Source of the DNA: Paenibacillus xylanilyticus
Lineage (GTDB): Bacteria; Bacillota; Bacilli; Paenibacillales; Paenibacillaceae
Direction: 5' to 3'
Assembly (NCBI RefSeq): GCF_013359935.1
Contig: NZ_JABMCB010000158.1
Span: forward strand, 1-64,000
Length of the DNA stretch: 64,000 nucleotides
Shown piece after piece: positions 56,051 to 64,000 of the stretch (its first letter is position 1; each line of letters opens with the position of its first letter). The position numbers and the translations under genes were made by a program. The notes under the pieces are model-generated. The model was not told where the DNA came from, ran no database searches, and saw nothing but the letters and a program-made list of their open reading frames with translations.

Positions 56051-56305
56051 ATGATGAAATCAACAGGTATTGTTAGAAAAGTAGATGAACTGGGACGGGT
56101 AGTTATTCCAATCGAATTGCGCCGTACACTGGGTATCGGTGAAAAGGATGCTCTGGAAATCTATGTTGACGGTGAGCGCATCATGTTGAAAAAATACGAG
56201 CCAGCTTGTATCTTCTGTGGCAACGCTGAGAACGTGACATACTTCAAAGGTAAAATTGTTTGTAACGAATGTATTTCCGAAATCCCTGCACCTGTGACAA
56301 AATAA
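56051..56305 (+). CDS. abrB: Transition-state regulator AbrB
   Basis: 84 residues. A global repressor of stationary-phase genes. Residues 1-50 are the swapped-hairpin DNA-binding domain, nearly identical to B. subtilis (STGIVRKVDELGRVVIPIEL). The C-terminal part differs: it carries CIFC and CNEC, forming a probable zinc-ribbon in place of the B. subtilis multimerisation tail. Start may be either ATG of ATGATG (56051 or 56054), with GAGAGGAG upstream. Confidence 0.95.
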   Translation: MMKSTGIVRKVDELGRVVIPIELRRTLGIGEKDALEIYVDGERIMLKKYEPACIFCGNAENVTYFKGKIVCNECISEIPAPVTK

Positions 56306-56368
56306 AAAAAATCAGGTATAATGGACTTATTCAATTGTTAATTCTAACCTTTTTATATTCCTTACTTG

Positions 56369-56411
56369 CCTTCCCGGTGTGAACCCCACCGTTGGAAGGT
56401 CTTTTTTTTTA
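56369..56411 (+). terminator. Terminator downstream of abrB
   Basis: CCTTCC-CGGTG pairs with CACCG-TT-GGAAGG around an 8-base loop and is followed by a run of nine or more T. Confidence 0.92.
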
Positions 56412-56583
56412 TTACCCTATCCGACTCATCATGGAGCAGTTCACCTTAAATCGGAAAGCGGTGAAAAATTCAAAAAATATTTTGCACCGCCCTATGACAT
56501 TTAATATTTCATTAAGCTTTCCAATAAGGTACTTTTCAGGTTATGTTCCCCTATTCAAGAGTTGTTTGGTGTAATCATAAGGA

Positions 56584-57465
56584 TCAGATCAACGCATTAT
56601 ATACATCACGCTTTGTTAATCCACGGTCTGTCGCGGTTTTCTTCATTGCATCTTTACGGTTGAGCCCTTCATTCTCATAATGACTTACATGCTCCTCCAA
56701 GGACATTAATTGCCACCAAGCTTCACGTTCTGCCTTCCGCTCCTCCTCTTTGATGCCTTCCACAAGCAGACAGTACTCACCTAGTGGTGGATGTTCCTCA
56801 AGCCAGTCCATACATTCCCGTACACTGCCTCGTGCAAACTCCTCATGTCGCTTCGTCAGCTCTCGGGCCAGTACAACGGAACGATCGCCAAGAATCTCTT
56901 CCAGATACGCTAACGTTTTGCGAATGCGATGTGGAGACTCATAAAACAACAATGTACCATTGGATTCGTCAAAAGCCTCCAGCACTTTTCGCATATCCTT
57001 TTTCTCGCGCGGCAAAAAGCCGCCGAACGTGAAGCGTTCCGTCGGTAGTCCGGATACGATCAAGGCAGACAATGCTGCATTGGCACCAGGGATTGGAATG
57101 ACCGTAATTCCGGCTTCTATAGCTAGTTGTACCAGATCAGAACCCGGGTCGGAAATGGCCGGCAAACCAGCATCGCTGACCAGCGCCAGATTTTTTCCTT
57201 CTATTATATAGCGTATCAGTTCAGGACCACTTGCCCCCTTATTATGCTCATGATAACTAAATAACATGGGAGGTGTAATCTCATAATGGGTCAGCAGCTT
57301 TCGGGTTTGCCTTGTATCCTCTGCAGCAATTATGTCGCAGTTCTGTAATGTCTTAATTGCTCGAAATGTCATATCATCCAGATTTCCAATCGGTGTCCCA
57401 ACCAAATATAACTTCCCCATGCCATCATGTGCTTCAGCATAGCTTTTTTGAATATGCAGTGTCAT
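56584..57465 (-). CDS. rsmI: 16S rRNA 2'-O-methyltransferase RsmI
   Basis: 293 residues. It methylates the 2'-O of C1402 in 16S rRNA. The tetrapyrrole-methylase fold starts with YLVGTPIGNLDDMTFRAI and has AEDTRQTRKLL and SDAGLPAISDPG. A ribosome site GGGGGAG is 7 bases before the ATG. It starts directly after the yabB stop, without a gap. The GIY-YIG gene yazA found between them in B. subtilis is absent. Confidence 0.95.
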   Translation of the reverse strand: MTLHIQKSYAEAHDGMGKLYLVGTPIGNLDDMTFRAIKTLQNCDIIAAEDTRQTRKLLTHYEITPPMLFSYHEHNKGASGPELIRYIIEGKNLALVSDAGLPAISDPGSDLVQLAIEAGITVIPIPGANAALSALIVSGLPTERFTFGGFLPREKKDMRKVLEAFDESNGTLLFYESPHRIRKTLAYLEEILGDRSVVLARELTKRHEEFARGSVRECMDWLEEHPPLGEYCLLVEGIKEEERKAEREAWWQLMSLEEHVSHYENEGLNRKDAMKKTATDRGLTKRDVYNALI

Positions 57466-58254
57466 TTACTCTCCCCCTTTCGACATTGGTGGCGTATGTT
57501 GTGAGCCGTAATAAATATCCATAATCTCATCGCAATAGGTTCCCTCTTCATTGTAGACAATGAGTGGTGGAAGCATTCGTACTTCTGGTTTACCATCCTT
57601 CAAGGCTTCGATTAACACCATATTGGCTTCGAGGTGAGCACGTGGGTGCACCATTCGAATCCGCTTCGGCTCAAGCTTGTACTCTCTCATCAGAGAGATA
57701 ATCTCACCCAAACGCTGTGGACGGTGAACCATGGATACTTTACCTCCATTACGTACCAGACGATTGCAGGCTTGAATGACTTCCTCCAATGTACAGCCTA
57801 ACTCGTGACGGGCCATGGCTTGGTGTGTATTCATCTTGAGGTCACTTCCGTTCAGCGGCATATAAGGTGGATTCACTGTTATTGCATCGTACACAGCATG
57901 TCCTGTTTCTTTCACCAGTTCCCGCAGATCACCCTCATGAATGGTAATGGATTGATCCAGAGCATTCAGCTGTACACTTCTCCTTGCCATATCCGCCAGT
58001 CGGGGCTGGATCTCGATTCCTTCCAGTTTCGCCTGGGTACGCGTTGTCAGCAGAATGGGAACGACTCCATTCCCTGTACATAAATCGAGCACACGACCAC
58101 GTTTCGGGACAGAAGCAAATCGAGCGAGCAATACCGCGTCCATGGAAAAACTGAATACTTCATCACTTTGGATAATTTTCAAATCATGAGAGAGCAGATC
58201 ATCAATCCGTTCTGACTCATGTAAAACGACTTCACTAGCTTCATTAGCTGTCAT
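57466..58254 (-). CDS. yabB: tRNA1(Val) (adenine37-N6)-methyltransferase-like protein
   Basis: 262 residues. A SAM-dependent methyltransferase of the TrmN6/YabB group. Motif I is VLDLCTGNGVVPILL and the adenine-N6 catalytic motif is NPPY (in TVNPPYMPLNG). A DLKIIQSDEVFSFSMDAVLLA segment precedes it. It forms an operon with yabA upstream and rsmI downstream, as in B. subtilis. Confidence 0.92.
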   Translation of the reverse strand: MTANEASEVVLHESERIDDLLSHDLKIIQSDEVFSFSMDAVLLARFASVPKRGRVLDLCTGNGVVPILLTTRTQAKLEGIEIQPRLADMARRSVQLNALDQSITIHEGDLRELVKETGHAVYDAITVNPPYMPLNGSDLKMNTHQAMARHELGCTLEEVIQACNRLVRNGGKVSMVHRPQRLGEIISLMREYKLEPKRIRMVHPRAHLEANMVLIEALKDGKPEVRMLPPLIVYNEEGTYCDEIMDIYYGSQHTPPMSKGGE

Positions 58255-58316
58255 ATGGTACGTTCATCCTCCGGTACTCTATATCTCATCTTAGCTTTAG
58301 TTTAGGTTTGAAACCT

Positions 58317-58349
58317 TGAAAAAAAACCGTAGGGGCTCTTCCCTACGGT
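58317..58349 (-). terminator. Terminator downstream of yabA
   Basis: Minus strand ACCGTAGGG pairs with CCCTACGGT around a 6-base loop, followed by eight T. yabB therefore needs read-through or its own promoter in the 100-base gap. Confidence 0.93.
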
Positions 58350-58353
58350 CACT

Positions 58354-58722
58354 TCATTTATTCAAAAAAGACAGGCAGAACAGGCAATCGCCTTCCGTCC
58401 GCAAATGTCCGTAATAGACATTGCAGATATGGAATCCTTCGTGATACAGCCGGGCCAGATTATCATATCCTTCACCTACCACATCTTCACCTGTCGCCGG
58501 ACCTGCTGGTCTAGCGGCTGGAGCCAGTGCAGATGGGACAGGCAGATCTGCCGGAGCTTCACGCTTGAGCAGTTTGCGTAGCTGCTCATTTTCAATCGTA
58601 AGCCGCTGATTATCTTCAAGCAGCTCCTTCACAATCATTTTTAACTCTCCTAAATCACTGTGCAACTGACCCAATTGGGTTTCCATTTCGTGAATGTGCG
58701 TAAACAGATTTTTCTTTTCCAA
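58354..58722 (-). CDS. yabA: Replication initiation-control protein YabA
   Basis: 122 residues. It binds DnaA and DnaN and limits initiation. An N-terminal leucine-zipper-like coiled coil (about 5-60) is joined by an Ala/Pro linker to a C-terminal zinc site, [21 protein letters not shown] (His-Cys-Cys-Cys). Start is TTG 58722 by alignment ([18 protein letters not shown]), with GGGGTGG upstream. Confidence 0.94.
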   Translation of the reverse strand: MEKKNLFTHIHEMETQLGQLHSDLGELKMIVKELLEDNQRLTIENEQLRKLLKREAPADLPVPSALAPAARPAGPATGEDVVGEGYDNLARLYHEGFHICNVYYGHLRTEGDCLFCLSFLNK

Positions 58723-58750
58723 GTTTCCACCCCGAAGCAACCTTTATGGT

Positions 58751-59551
58751 TTACTTGATAACGACGTCATCCAGCGGAAGTTCTTTGACTTTACTGATGT
58801 CGAACAGTTGAACATGGACTGTGCGATTACCGGCATTGATGCCGACAACTTTCCCTTCACCCAAAGAGGTGACGACCAACTTGCCTACAGCCGGCAGTTC
58901 TTCTCTCACACTTTCATAGTTATCATGCTCAAATTTCAGACAGCACATGAGTCTTCCGCACAACCCTGAAATTTTCGTCGGATTCAGTGACAGGCTCTGA
59001 TCTTTAGCCATCTTGATTGATACCGGCTCAAAGTCTCCCAGCCAGGAAGAACAACATAACACACGGCCGCAAGGTCCGATCCCTCCAAGCATCTTGGCTT
59101 CATCCCGTACACCAATCTGCCGCAGCTCGATCCGTGTCCGGAAAATGCTTGCCAGATCCTTGACCAGCTCCCGGAAATCGACTCTTCCTTCAGCTGTAAA
59201 ATAAAAAATGATCTTGTTGCGATCAAACGTAAATTCCACATCGACCAGCTTCATCTTGAGGCCATGGTCTTTGATTTTATTTAAACAAGTACCGAAAGCT
59301 TCTTTGGCTGCACGCTTGTTCTCATCCACCACACGGGCATCTGTATCTCCAGCAACCCGAATGACTTTTTTGAGCGGCAGCACCACATCGGACTCGCTTA
59401 CTTCTTTCTTGCCAACAACTACCTTACCGTACTCTACCCCCCGCGCTGTCTCCACGATAACGCAGTTTTCTTTCTCAATGGGAAGGTCCAGGGGATCGAA
59501 GTAATAAATTTTGCCCGCTTTTTTGAAACGGACACCCACTACACTGTACAA
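58751..59551 (-). CDS. ricT: PSP1-domain protein RicT (YaaT)
   Basis: 266 residues. RicT with RicA and RicF binds Fe-S clusters, speeds the Spo0A phosphorelay and assists RNase Y in B. subtilis. The Cys-rich core is intact: GPCGRVLCCSSWL and SGLCGRLMCCLKFE. It starts at TTG 59551 with AAGGGGG eight bases upstream (first residues YSVVGVRFKKAGKIYYFDP). A longer frame to 59581 lacks support. Confidence 0.95.
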   Translation of the reverse strand: MYSVVGVRFKKAGKIYYFDPLDLPIEKENCVIVETARGVEYGKVVVGKKEVSESDVVLPLKKVIRVAGDTDARVVDENKRAAKEAFGTCLNKIKDHGLKMKLVDVEFTFDRNKIIFYFTAEGRVDFRELVKDLASIFRTRIELRQIGVRDEAKMLGGIGPCGRVLCCSSWLGDFEPVSIKMAKDQSLSLNPTKISGLCGRLMCCLKFEHDNYESVREELPAVGKLVVTSLGEGKVVGINAGNRTVHVQLFDISKVKELPLDDVVIK

Positions 59552-59659
59552 AAAATTAACCCCCTTGTAAGCCAATCCCACTTCGTCTGAAGCCCTGTCT
59601 TCTTAGGGAACCCGCCGAAGTTATAACCGTTTGCATATGAATGGTGTCCTCTCCCAGCC

Positions 59660-60631
59660 TTATGCCAAACCGATCAAAAATTGCTCCAGACAAAGCTGGC
59701 CATTGACGTTGAAACGCAATTTTTTCCTGCATGCTGCGGCCAAATCCATATAGGAGACCCACTGCTCCGTGCTGCGGGTATGTGCCAATTGAGACAGCAT
59801 GTCCAACTGATCTATAAAAACGATATGTTCATGCCTACCGTGCTGGACATACAGCATATCCCTAAACCATAAATGGAATAGACTAAGCATAATATCCAGA
59901 TGTTCTGAGAGTCCGGTTTTAAAAAGCTTCTGCTGTGCAGAGATCAATGATGTGCTCCCTCTACCCAGGGACTCCTTCCCTAATTGTAACATTACGTTTC
60001 TAATTTCTGCAAACCAATTCTGCTGGAGAATTTCTCTACATGATTCCAATCCTGACGCCAAATGAACCGCCGAACGTGCCAGATTGGCAGGGTGTCCCTC
60101 CGCAATCAAAGCTTGCAGCATTTCTTCCGGGTTCAGCGCACTGAAAGGAACAAGCTGTGATCGTGAACGAATGGTCGGAAGCATTGCCTGTCCATTATCG
60201 GTAATCAAAATGCCCACCGCGGGCACCTGCGGTTCTTCCAAAAACTTCAGCAGGCTGTTAGCCGCCTGTACGGTCATTTTTTCAGCCTGTTCTATGATAT
60301 AAACTTTGGGATGTCCAGCCTCTGAGCGATATGAAAAGATACGCTGCAGATCCCGAATCTGATCGATTTTAATGTTGTTTCCATCTGGGGCAAGCATCGT
60401 TAAATCAGGATGATTGCCATGCTCCACTTTACGGCACTCAAGACACTGTCCGCAGGCATCATCTTCAAGCTCAGTGCAGAATATGGCCTTGGCAAATGTG
60501 ACGGCTGTCTTCAGCTGCCCGCTGCCGGATGGCCCGCTAAACAAATACGCATGGCTTATCGCCTGGCGTCTCAAACTACTCTGCAACATCTGCTTCGCCG
60601 CCTGCTGACCCATAATTTGTTGAAAGGACAT
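59660..60631 (-). CDS. holB: DNA polymerase III subunit delta prime
   Basis: 323 residues. Part of the clamp loader. AAA+ fold with a degenerate P-loop GPSGSGQLKTA, as is usual for delta prime, a zinc module CTELEDDACGQCLEC, and SLLKFLEEPQVPAV. Neighbouring yaaR is 9 bases upstream. Order tmk-yaaQ-yaaR-holB-yaaT matches B. subtilis. Confidence 0.94.
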   Translation of the reverse strand: MSFQQIMGQQAAKQMLQSSLRRQAISHAYLFSGPSGSGQLKTAVTFAKAIFCTELEDDACGQCLECRKVEHGNHPDLTMLAPDGNNIKIDQIRDLQRIFSYRSEAGHPKVYIIEQAEKMTVQAANSLLKFLEEPQVPAVGILITDNGQAMLPTIRSRSQLVPFSALNPEEMLQALIAEGHPANLARSAVHLASGLESCREILQQNWFAEIRNVMLQLGKESLGRGSTSLISAQQKLFKTGLSEHLDIMLSLFHLWFRDMLYVQHGRHEHIVFIDQLDMLSQLAHTRSTEQWVSYMDLAAACRKKLRFNVNGQLCLEQFLIGLA

Positions 60632-60640
60632 ACTTCCTCC

Positions 60641-61084
60641 TCAGAAGCTTAAATTAATAAGCATTCCCCGAATTTCCCCTACTTGTTGTAATAACGTGAT
60701 TTTGCCCTCTTCCGTTTCCAGCAGTTCGTCTGCCATGGACAAAAGAGCTGAGTCGATTTCGTCTATTAACTTGTACCTTTTGCCTCTGCCCCGTCGGTCC
60801 CATCCTCTTGTCTCTTTCATGGATACACCGCGACGAACGGTTTCCTCCAGAAACCTTTTGACAAGCTGCTTGTATGCTTTCAGCTCACGAATCGTCATGG
60901 AACGTGCCAAGCGATCGCCCTGCATCTGGATTTCACTTAACCGGCGGTTAAGCTCCGCTTGTGAGGCCCGTTCGCCCTGGTGATTCATCATGTCAGAAAA
61001 ACTTTTGGATTGGACCGGTTTGGAACTGGAATCAGTAGAATTGATTCCACTCTGCACCGGTCTGAATCCAGGATTGATTTTCAT
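60641..61084 (-). CDS. yaaR: YaaR-like protein (DUF327)
   Basis: 147 residues, largely helical. The region RSMTIRELKAYKQLVKRFLE and SADELLETEEGKITLLQQVGEIRGML-type C-terminus define the family. Its function is unknown. It is coupled to holB (9-base gap). Confidence 0.9.
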   Translation of the reverse strand: MKINPGFRPVQSGINSTDSSSKPVQSKSFSDMMNHQGERASQAELNRRLSEIQMQGDRLARSMTIRELKAYKQLVKRFLEETVRRGVSMKETRGWDRRGRGKRYKLIDEIDSALLSMADELLETEEGKITLLQQVGEIRGMLINLSF

Positions 61085-61233
61085 GGATATGCCCGCTTTC
61101 TATCATAGTAGGCCATCGACCATCAGCACAGTGCGCGCTGCGCCTGTGCGTGGAAGATGCCTTGTATAAGCTGTACGAAGCTCTATATATAATGGTAGAA
61201 AAACATCCCACCACTGACTTGCTTGATAGTCAA

Positions 61234-61287
61234 CTTCCGCCCGAAAGGAACATCCACTGAAGGGACTGCTTCATTTCGGACGGAAAG
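61234..61287. other. Long-range hairpin between yaaR and darA
   Basis: CTTCCGCCCGAAA pairs with TTTCGGACGGAAAG (one mismatch) around a loop of about 27 bases. It lies in a 290-base gap that otherwise shows no gene. There is no T tail on either strand, so it is not a normal terminator. Confidence 0.45.
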
Positions 61288-61373
61288 CGCCGTTTCCTGA
61301 TATCAAGAAGGACGCATATAAGCCACCAAGGACGATAGAAAATCATTTCACATCATTCACGCAAAATGATTCA

Positions 61374-61718
<345 letters not shown>

Positions 61719-61762
61719 TTAGAATAAGCACTTAAGAAATGCCCTGTCTATATATTAGACAA

Positions 61763-62410
61763 TTACTCGCCAAAATCCTTCAAAATCCCTGTCTCCAGCG
61801 ACAAAATCAATGCTGCTGCGACTTCATCCGGCCGCTTGGAAGCATCAATGACCTGAATTCGTTCCGGAAACTGTTCCTTCAACAGGAAATACCCTTCCCG
61901 AACCTTACGGTGAAATTCAAGGCTTTCCAGGTCCAGACGGTTTACCTCACGTCCATCATGGGCATCAATACGTGCAAGACCTGCTTCCGGCTCGATGTCC
62001 AGATACAGTGTAACATCAGGCATAAGCTCACCTATGGCAAACCGATTAATGGCCCACACATTCTCAATCCCGAGTCCACGTGCATAACCTTGATAAGCCA
62101 GGCTGCTGTCAACAAAGCGGTCACAGATGACCGTCTTTCCCTCCTTCAGCGCAGGCTCCACCTTCTCCGCCAGGTGCTGGCTGCGTGCAGCTGCATAGAG
62201 CAGTGCTTCGGTACGAGCATCCATTGCCGTATGAAGAGGGTCAAGAATGATGGCACGTATTTTCTCTGCGATCTCAATTCCGCCAGGCTCACGGGTAACT
62301 ACGTAAGGTATACCCTGTTCCTCAAAGTAAGAACCCAATTGGCTGATCATCGTCGTTTTGCCGGATCCCTCTCCCCCTTCCAGCGTAATGAATTTACCTC
62401 TGCCCTGCAT
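61763..62410 (-). CDS. tmk: Thymidylate kinase
   Basis: 215 residues. It phosphorylates dTMP. P-loop is [11 protein letters not shown] (about 10-20), DRX motif [13 protein letters not shown], and the LID region and TREPGG are present. A TATAAT (62460-62465, minus strand) lies about 50 bases upstream without a good -35. Confidence 0.97.
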   Translation of the reverse strand: MQGRGKFITLEGGEGSGKTTMISQLGSYFEEQGIPYVVTREPGGIEIAEKIRAIILDPLHTAMDARTEALLYAAARSQHLAEKVEPALKEGKTVICDRFVDSSLAYQGYARGLGIENVWAINRFAIGELMPDVTLYLDIEPEAGLARIDAHDGREVNRLDLESLEFHRKVREGYFLLKEQFPERIQVIDASKRPDEVAAALILSLETGILKDFGE

Positions 62411-62636
62411 ATGCTTCCCTGCTTTCTATGTCGATAATTGCATCTTCCATGCTGCGAAAATTATATGACTTTGATCTTTCTACTCCAGATTATGAAATTA
62501 CATGCCCAGAGGTGTATGTTCATGATCATGGGTAAAGTAGTTTAGCCTGTTGTACAAGCTTCTTACTATAATACTATACATGATCAGGCGTTAGCGGTCA
62601 GCTATTCCACCAATATTTTCAATAGAGGGAGCCAGA

Positions 62637-63329
62637 TCAACCGTAGATGATCACGACCCATAACGGGAGGAACAATGATCCGGCTATGGCACTGACAATC
62701 ATGGATACAGAGCTCAATGCTACAGCATTCTCGCCATATTCGAAGGATCTGGCCATGCCAAGTGCATGAGAGGCCGAGCCAAGTCCAATCCCATACGCAT
62801 TATTGCTGTTTACTCTGGCCCATTTCAAAATCATCGGCCCAAGTAATATCCCCGAAAAGCCGGCAATCATCACAAACAAGGATGTAAAGGAAGCATTTCC
62901 TCCTGCCTGATCTGCCAACTGGATGGCAACAGGGGTAGTGACTGACTTCGGCAATAAAGCAATCACGATTTCTTTGGGATAACCAAGCAGCAGAGCTGCT
63001 GATGCTCCGGTAAACATGCCTGCAATACTGCCTCCAAGCGTGCCACCCAGGATAGGAATGACATTCCGCTTCAACACATCCATATGCTTGGATAAGGGAA
63101 AGGCTAATGAAACGACTGCAGGGCCCAGAAGATCCTGTATCCACTTTCCGCCGAGCATGTAGGTCTCCAGCTTGATTCCCGCTAACAGCAGGATTACCAC
63201 AATGACTGCTGTTGACGTTAATACAGGCATAAGAATAGGCCATTTCACTTGTTTGTATAAGTGAGTCGCTGGAATATATAAGACCAGTGTTAGAGCAATC
63301 ATTCCCATTCCGATGATGAATGTTGACAT
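62637..63329 (-). CDS. lrgB: LrgB/CidB-type holin-like membrane protein
   Basis: 230 residues with several membrane segments. Motifs AVVSLAFPLSKHMDVL, LLPKSVTTPVAIQLA and GIGLGSASHALGMARS are diagnostic of the LrgB/CidB family, which modulates murein hydrolase activity and overflow metabolite transport. ATG 63329 has AAGGAGG upstream. It overlaps lrgA by 31 bases. Confidence 0.94.
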   Translation of the reverse strand: MSTFIIGMGMIALTLVLYIPATHLYKQVKWPILMPVLTSTAVIVVILLLAGIKLETYMLGGKWIQDLLGPAVVSLAFPLSKHMDVLKRNVIPILGGTLGGSIAGMFTGASAALLLGYPKEIVIALLPKSVTTPVAIQLADQAGGNASFTSLFVMIAGFSGILLGPMILKWARVNSNNAYGIGLGSASHALGMARSFEYGENAVALSSVSMIVSAIAGSLFLPLWVVIIYG

Positions 63330-63727
63330 GGGTTCGCCTCCTTCTTGCCTTGATGCGATGATTTCCACGCCATAAGCCACTCACTGATTTTTGCAGACAA
63401 CAGGCAGGTTACTAATGTACTGAGGGTCAGCCCCAGCACTAGCAGAATTGTATTAGCAGTAAAGAAATCAAAATGATTAATGATGCCTACCGTAGGCGGG
63501 ATAAACAATAATTGCAGATGGGACTGGAGCCAGGATGAACCTTCATCTCCCCAGCTAATCCTGATCCACCCCAGTTGAATGACGATGAATAAAAGCAGCA
63601 TACCAACAATGCTTCCTGTTAATGGTAGATGCAGTATAGATTGCACCCAGGTTCCTATCCAATAAAAGCCATACATCAGCATGACTTGCAGGATTATTCC
63701 TGTATATTTTTTTAACGGAATATCCAA
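63299..63727 (-). CDS. lrgA: LrgA/CidA-type holin-like membrane protein
   Basis: 142 residues with four membrane segments. LPLTGSIVGMLLLFI and LQLLFIPPTVGIINHFDF are the family hallmarks. It starts at TTG 63727 with AAGGG eight bases upstream and is translationally coupled to lrgB. lrgAB is not at this site in B. subtilis, where yaaO borders tmk. Confidence 0.92.
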   Translation of the reverse strand: MDIPLKKYTGIILQVMLMYGFYWIGTWVQSILHLPLTGSIVGMLLLFIVIQLGWIRISWGDEGSSWLQSHLQLLFIPPTVGIINHFDFFTANTILLVLGLTLSTLVTCLLSAKISEWLMAWKSSHQGKKEANPCQHSSSEWE

Positions 63728-63823
63728 CGTTAATTCCCTTCTTTCTTATGTCCAGAAGCACATGCTGTCTTCAATAGTATAAATGAATACCGCTATCTCA
63801 TTTCAGGTCAAAATTAGCCTGAG

Positions 63824-64000
63824 TTAGTTGTTAATGATCTTCAAAGACCGAAGAGTAGCATCGGCTGCACCATGAAATTTTGCTCCTTCATCTCTCAGAA
63901 GCTGGATACGTTCTATCACGGCTTCGCTTATTTTCTCTCCGGCATAAATAAGAGGAATTCCTGGAGGATACGGAATAATCATCTCAGCAGATCGATAACC
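63824..64000 (-). CDS. yaaO: Orn/Lys/Arg decarboxylase family, C-terminus only (YaaO-like)
   Basis: The last 58 codons are in the window and the rest runs off its end. The translated end begins GYRSAEMIIPYPPGIPLIYA and contains the PYPPGIP-L-YAGE motif of the C-terminal domain of PLP-dependent lysine/arginine/ornithine decarboxylases, followed by a TAA at 63824-63826. The B. subtilis gene at this place is yaaO. Full-length enzyme and substrate cannot be judged. Confidence 0.9.
   Translation of the reverse strand, partial: GYRSAEMIIPYPPGIPLIYAGEKISEAVIERIQLLRDEGAKFHGAADATLRSLKIINN

Overview
The window is chromosomal DNA of a low-to-mid GC endospore-forming Firmicute. Gene content, protein sequences and gene order point to a Paenibacillus-like member of the Bacillales; this is inference from recognised families, not a database match. 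It runs from the 5' end of a 16S rRNA gene (positions 1-39, minus strand) through almost exactly the gene order known from the origin-proximal yaaO-to-lysS region of Bacillus subtilis, shown here in reverse, so nearly every gene lies on the minus strand. The only plus-strand genes I support are a TetR-family regulator (1215), a 66-residue unknown ORF (42474) and abrB (56051).

Layout. 1-2 kb: rRNA leader with tandem promoters, then a divergent pair (small membrane protein / TetR regulator with a likely leaderless mRNA). 2-7 kb: ktrB-type potassium transporter, lysS, greA, dusB. 7-12 kb: folate and para-aminobenzoate operon (pabB-pabA-pabC-folP-folB-folK-yazB). 12-20 kb: cysK, a parvulin-like foldase, hslO, coaX and an inserted nadA-nadB-nadC set. 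20-29 kb: ftsH, hpt, tilS, a YabT-like kinase, a VWA protein and spoIIE, which has a sigma-A promoter with the atypical 21-bp spacing and two Spo0A-like boxes. 29-37 kb: yabR, divIC, yabQ, yabP, rqcP, hup, mazG (yabN), a yabM/spoVB-type flippase whose 3' half is about 75-78 percent GC in the lines counted, spoVT and prsA. 37-50 kb: mfd, fin, pth, the plus-strand small ORF, prs, glmU, spoVG (sigma-H promoter), purR, ispE, sspF, veg (two consensus promoters), yabG, rsmA. 50-56 kb: rnmV, a yabE-like G5/3D cell-wall gene behind a ydaO-type (c-di-AMP) riboswitch, tatD, and an HD-domain phosphohydrolase divergent from abrB across a region dense in Spo0A boxes. 56-64 kb: rsmI, yabB, yabA, ricT, holB, yaaR, darA (c-di-AMP receptor), tmk, an inserted lrgAB pair, and the C-terminus of an Orn/Lys/Arg decarboxylase cut by the window edge.

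Together the genes supply translation and tRNA modification, DNA replication and repair, cofactor synthesis (folate, NAD, CoA), and a dense set of sporulation functions (abrB, spoIIE, fin, spoVG, spoVT, yabP, yabQ, yabG, sspF, ricT). Three elements known elsewhere to connect to c-di-AMP, potassium and envelope control also occur (ktrB, the riboswitch, darA). Most of the window is conserved core. I saw no CRISPR array, insertion sequence, prophage or tRNA gene. The best leads for something new are the Spo0A boxes facing the HD gene, the plus-strand small ORF, the GC-rich gene half and the leaderless TetR gene.
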